Source: Asticcacaulis sp. YBE204
Lineage (GTDB): Bacteria > Pseudomonadota > Alphaproteobacteria > Caulobacterales > Caulobacteraceae
NCBI RefSeq assembly: GCF_000495855.1
Contig: NZ_AWGF01000010.1
Location: 124,001-188,000, forward strand
Direction of reading: 5' to 3'
Length of the DNA stretch: 64,000 bases
Part shown: positions 62,992 through 64,000 of the stretch, piece by piece
Position numbering within the stretch: the first letter of the stretch is position 1
How the letters are laid out: every line of letters starts with the position of its first letter
Position numbers and translations under genes: made by a program
The notes under the pieces: generated by a model
Told to the model about the DNA's origin: nothing
Databases searched by the model: none
Seen by the model: the letters and a program-made list of their open reading frames with translations, nothing else

Positions 62992-64000
62992 ATGACGCCC
63001 ACCACCTATCACCGCGCCTCGCGCTACCTCCACTGGGCCATGGCCGCCCTGATCTTTTATATGGTCTTCCTCGGCTGGACGCTGGAGGACAAGGACGGCG
63101 GCCTGTTCTCGCGCTATCAGATGCACAAGTCGGTGGGGTTCCTCATTCTGGCCTTTACGGTGGTGCGCATTGGGCTGCGGCTGGCCTACAAAGCGCCGCC
63201 GGAGATCGAAGGGCCGAAATGGCAGATGGCGGCGGCGCGCGCCGTCCATATCGGCTTTTATGTCCTAATGATCGGTTTGCCTCTGACGGGGTGGGCGCTG
63301 GTGTCGACGGCCAAGGTGCCGGTACCGACCCTGTGGTTCGGTGTGGTGCCGATCCCGCACCTGCCGTTGAGCCATGATCTTAATGCCCTGTTCCATAATC
63401 TGCATGGGGTATTCGCCAAACTGATCTTCTACGTCCTGATCCCACTGCACGTCGGCGCAGCACTTATGCACCATTTCATCCACAAGGACGATACGGTGAC
63501 GCGTATGCTGCCGGGGCTGGAGCCGAAGCCGACGATCCTCAAAAGCGCGCTGAACTATCGCTGGCTGCTGCCGGCGGTGATTGTCGTCGGGGCCTTTGTA
63601 GGCGCAACTTTCCTGATGCGCGGGAATGCACCGGTCGAAGCGCCCGTGGTAGCCGAAGCTCAACAATCCACAGACACTTCAACTGACGCGTCCGCAAACT
63701 TATCCCCGGAGACGGCGGCGGTTACCGACAGCGCGTCCACAAGTGTTTCACAGGCCGTGAGCGAAGAGTCCACAGCCTTGCGCACATGGGTGGTGAATAA
63801 AGCCGCGTCGCATGTCCGTTTCACGACGACGTTTAACGGCGAGGCCATCAAAGGTGGATTCAGCACCTATACCGCCGATATCGTCTTTGACTCGGCGCAA
63901 CTCGATAAGTCTTCGGCGACGGTGGTCATCGATCTGGCCTCGGTCAACAGCGGTGATTCCATGCGCGACGACAGCCTGACCGGCAGCGATTTCTTCGGCG
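62992..64000 (+). CDS. Cytochrome b561-YceI fusion protein (partial)
   Basis: Starts at ATG 62992 and is still open at the window end, 336 codons in. Residues 1-180 are a cytochrome b561: MTPTTYHRASRYLHWAMAAL, HKSVGFLILAFTVVRIGLRL, then HIGFYVLMIGLPLTGW and HNLHGVFAKLIFYVLIPLHV supply the heme histidines. A fifth membrane segment (LLPAVIVVGAFVGATFLMRG) leads to a Ser/Thr/Glu-rich linker. From about 268 a YceI-type lipocalin-like domain begins (WVVNKAASHVRFTTTFNGE). Such fusions occur in alphaproteobacteria and may couple quinone redox to a lipid or isoprenoid carrier. The end of the gene lies beyond the window. Confidence 0.85.
   Translation, partial: MTPTTYHRASRYLHWAMAALIFYMVFLGWTLEDKDGGLFSRYQMHKSVGFLILAFTVVRIGLRLAYKAPPEIEGPKWQMAAARAVHIGFYVLMIGLPLTGWALVSTAKVPVPTLWFGVVPIPHLPLSHDLNALFHNLHGVFAKLIFYVLIPLHVGAALMHHFIHKDDTVTRMLPGLEPKPTILKSALNYRWLLPAVIVVGAFVGATFLMRGNAPVEAPVVAEAQQSTDTSTDASANLSPETAAVTDSASTSVSQAVSEESTALRTWVVNKAASHVRFTTTFNGEAIKGGFSTYTADIVFDSAQLDKSSATVVIDLASVNSGDSMRDDSLTGSDFFG

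Overview
The window is GC-rich chromosomal DNA of an alphaproteobacterium, most likely a member of the Caulobacteraceae such as Asticcacaulis or a close relative. The main grounds are the divK-pleD operon at the left end (nearly identical in layout to the Caulobacter cell-cycle operon), a UrcA-family protein, a phasin-like protein, a large Caulobacter-type TonB-dependent receptor and typical alphaproteobacterial intergenic palindromes. Genus is an inference; no rRNA is present.

Layout. 1-15.4 kb: divK-pleD, then a mostly minus-strand housekeeping run: rpmG (only 55 codons), a DUF4385 protein, rnr (RNase R), topA, dprA, plsY, a catalytically dead dihydroorotase-like pyrC and pyrB. Long palindromic intergenic repeats sit between these genes, one of which carries a DUF559 endonuclease-like gene. 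15.4-25.4 kb: a secreted GH59 galactosylceramidase-like glycosidase, a zinc alcohol dehydrogenase, an AEC permease, ruvX, a methyltransferase, a candidate small RNA, a UrcA protein and gatC-gatA. 25.5-36.5 kb: TonB receptor, OPT transporter with a TetR regulator, RidA, a beta-lactamase-fold serine hydrolase, an S24 repressor and two overlapping PaaI-type thioesterases. 36.7-47.6 kb: queuosine genes queC-queE, tgt and queA, interleaved with a Ppx/GppA phosphatase, hspQ, tRNA-Lys(UUU), a cyclophilin and rlmE. 47.6-64 kb: small membrane proteins, a phasin, guaB, a MAPEG protein, an RsmB-like rRNA methyltransferase, guaA, an AT-rich two-gene insertion, a Tat-exported oligopeptidase, a trypsin-fold protease, an acyl-CoA dehydrogenase and the start of a cytochrome b561-YceI fusion that leaves the window.

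Most accessory or unusual content: (1) the AT-rich cassette right after guaA, coding a DUF5343-like protein and a Swt1-type HEPN protein whose reading frames overlap by ATGA, which looks like a transferred defence or toxin module; (2) a palindromic element that exists here both with a DUF559 gene between its arms (7021-7541) and without one (57512-57692); (3) zinc-cysteine losses in Tgt and in the alcohol dehydrogenase; (4) two candidate small RNAs and several very long inverted repeats between genes.

Starts were moved inward from the longest open frame wherever a Shine-Dalgarno site, a signal peptide or family alignment argued for it; several of the longer frames simply read through repeat DNA.
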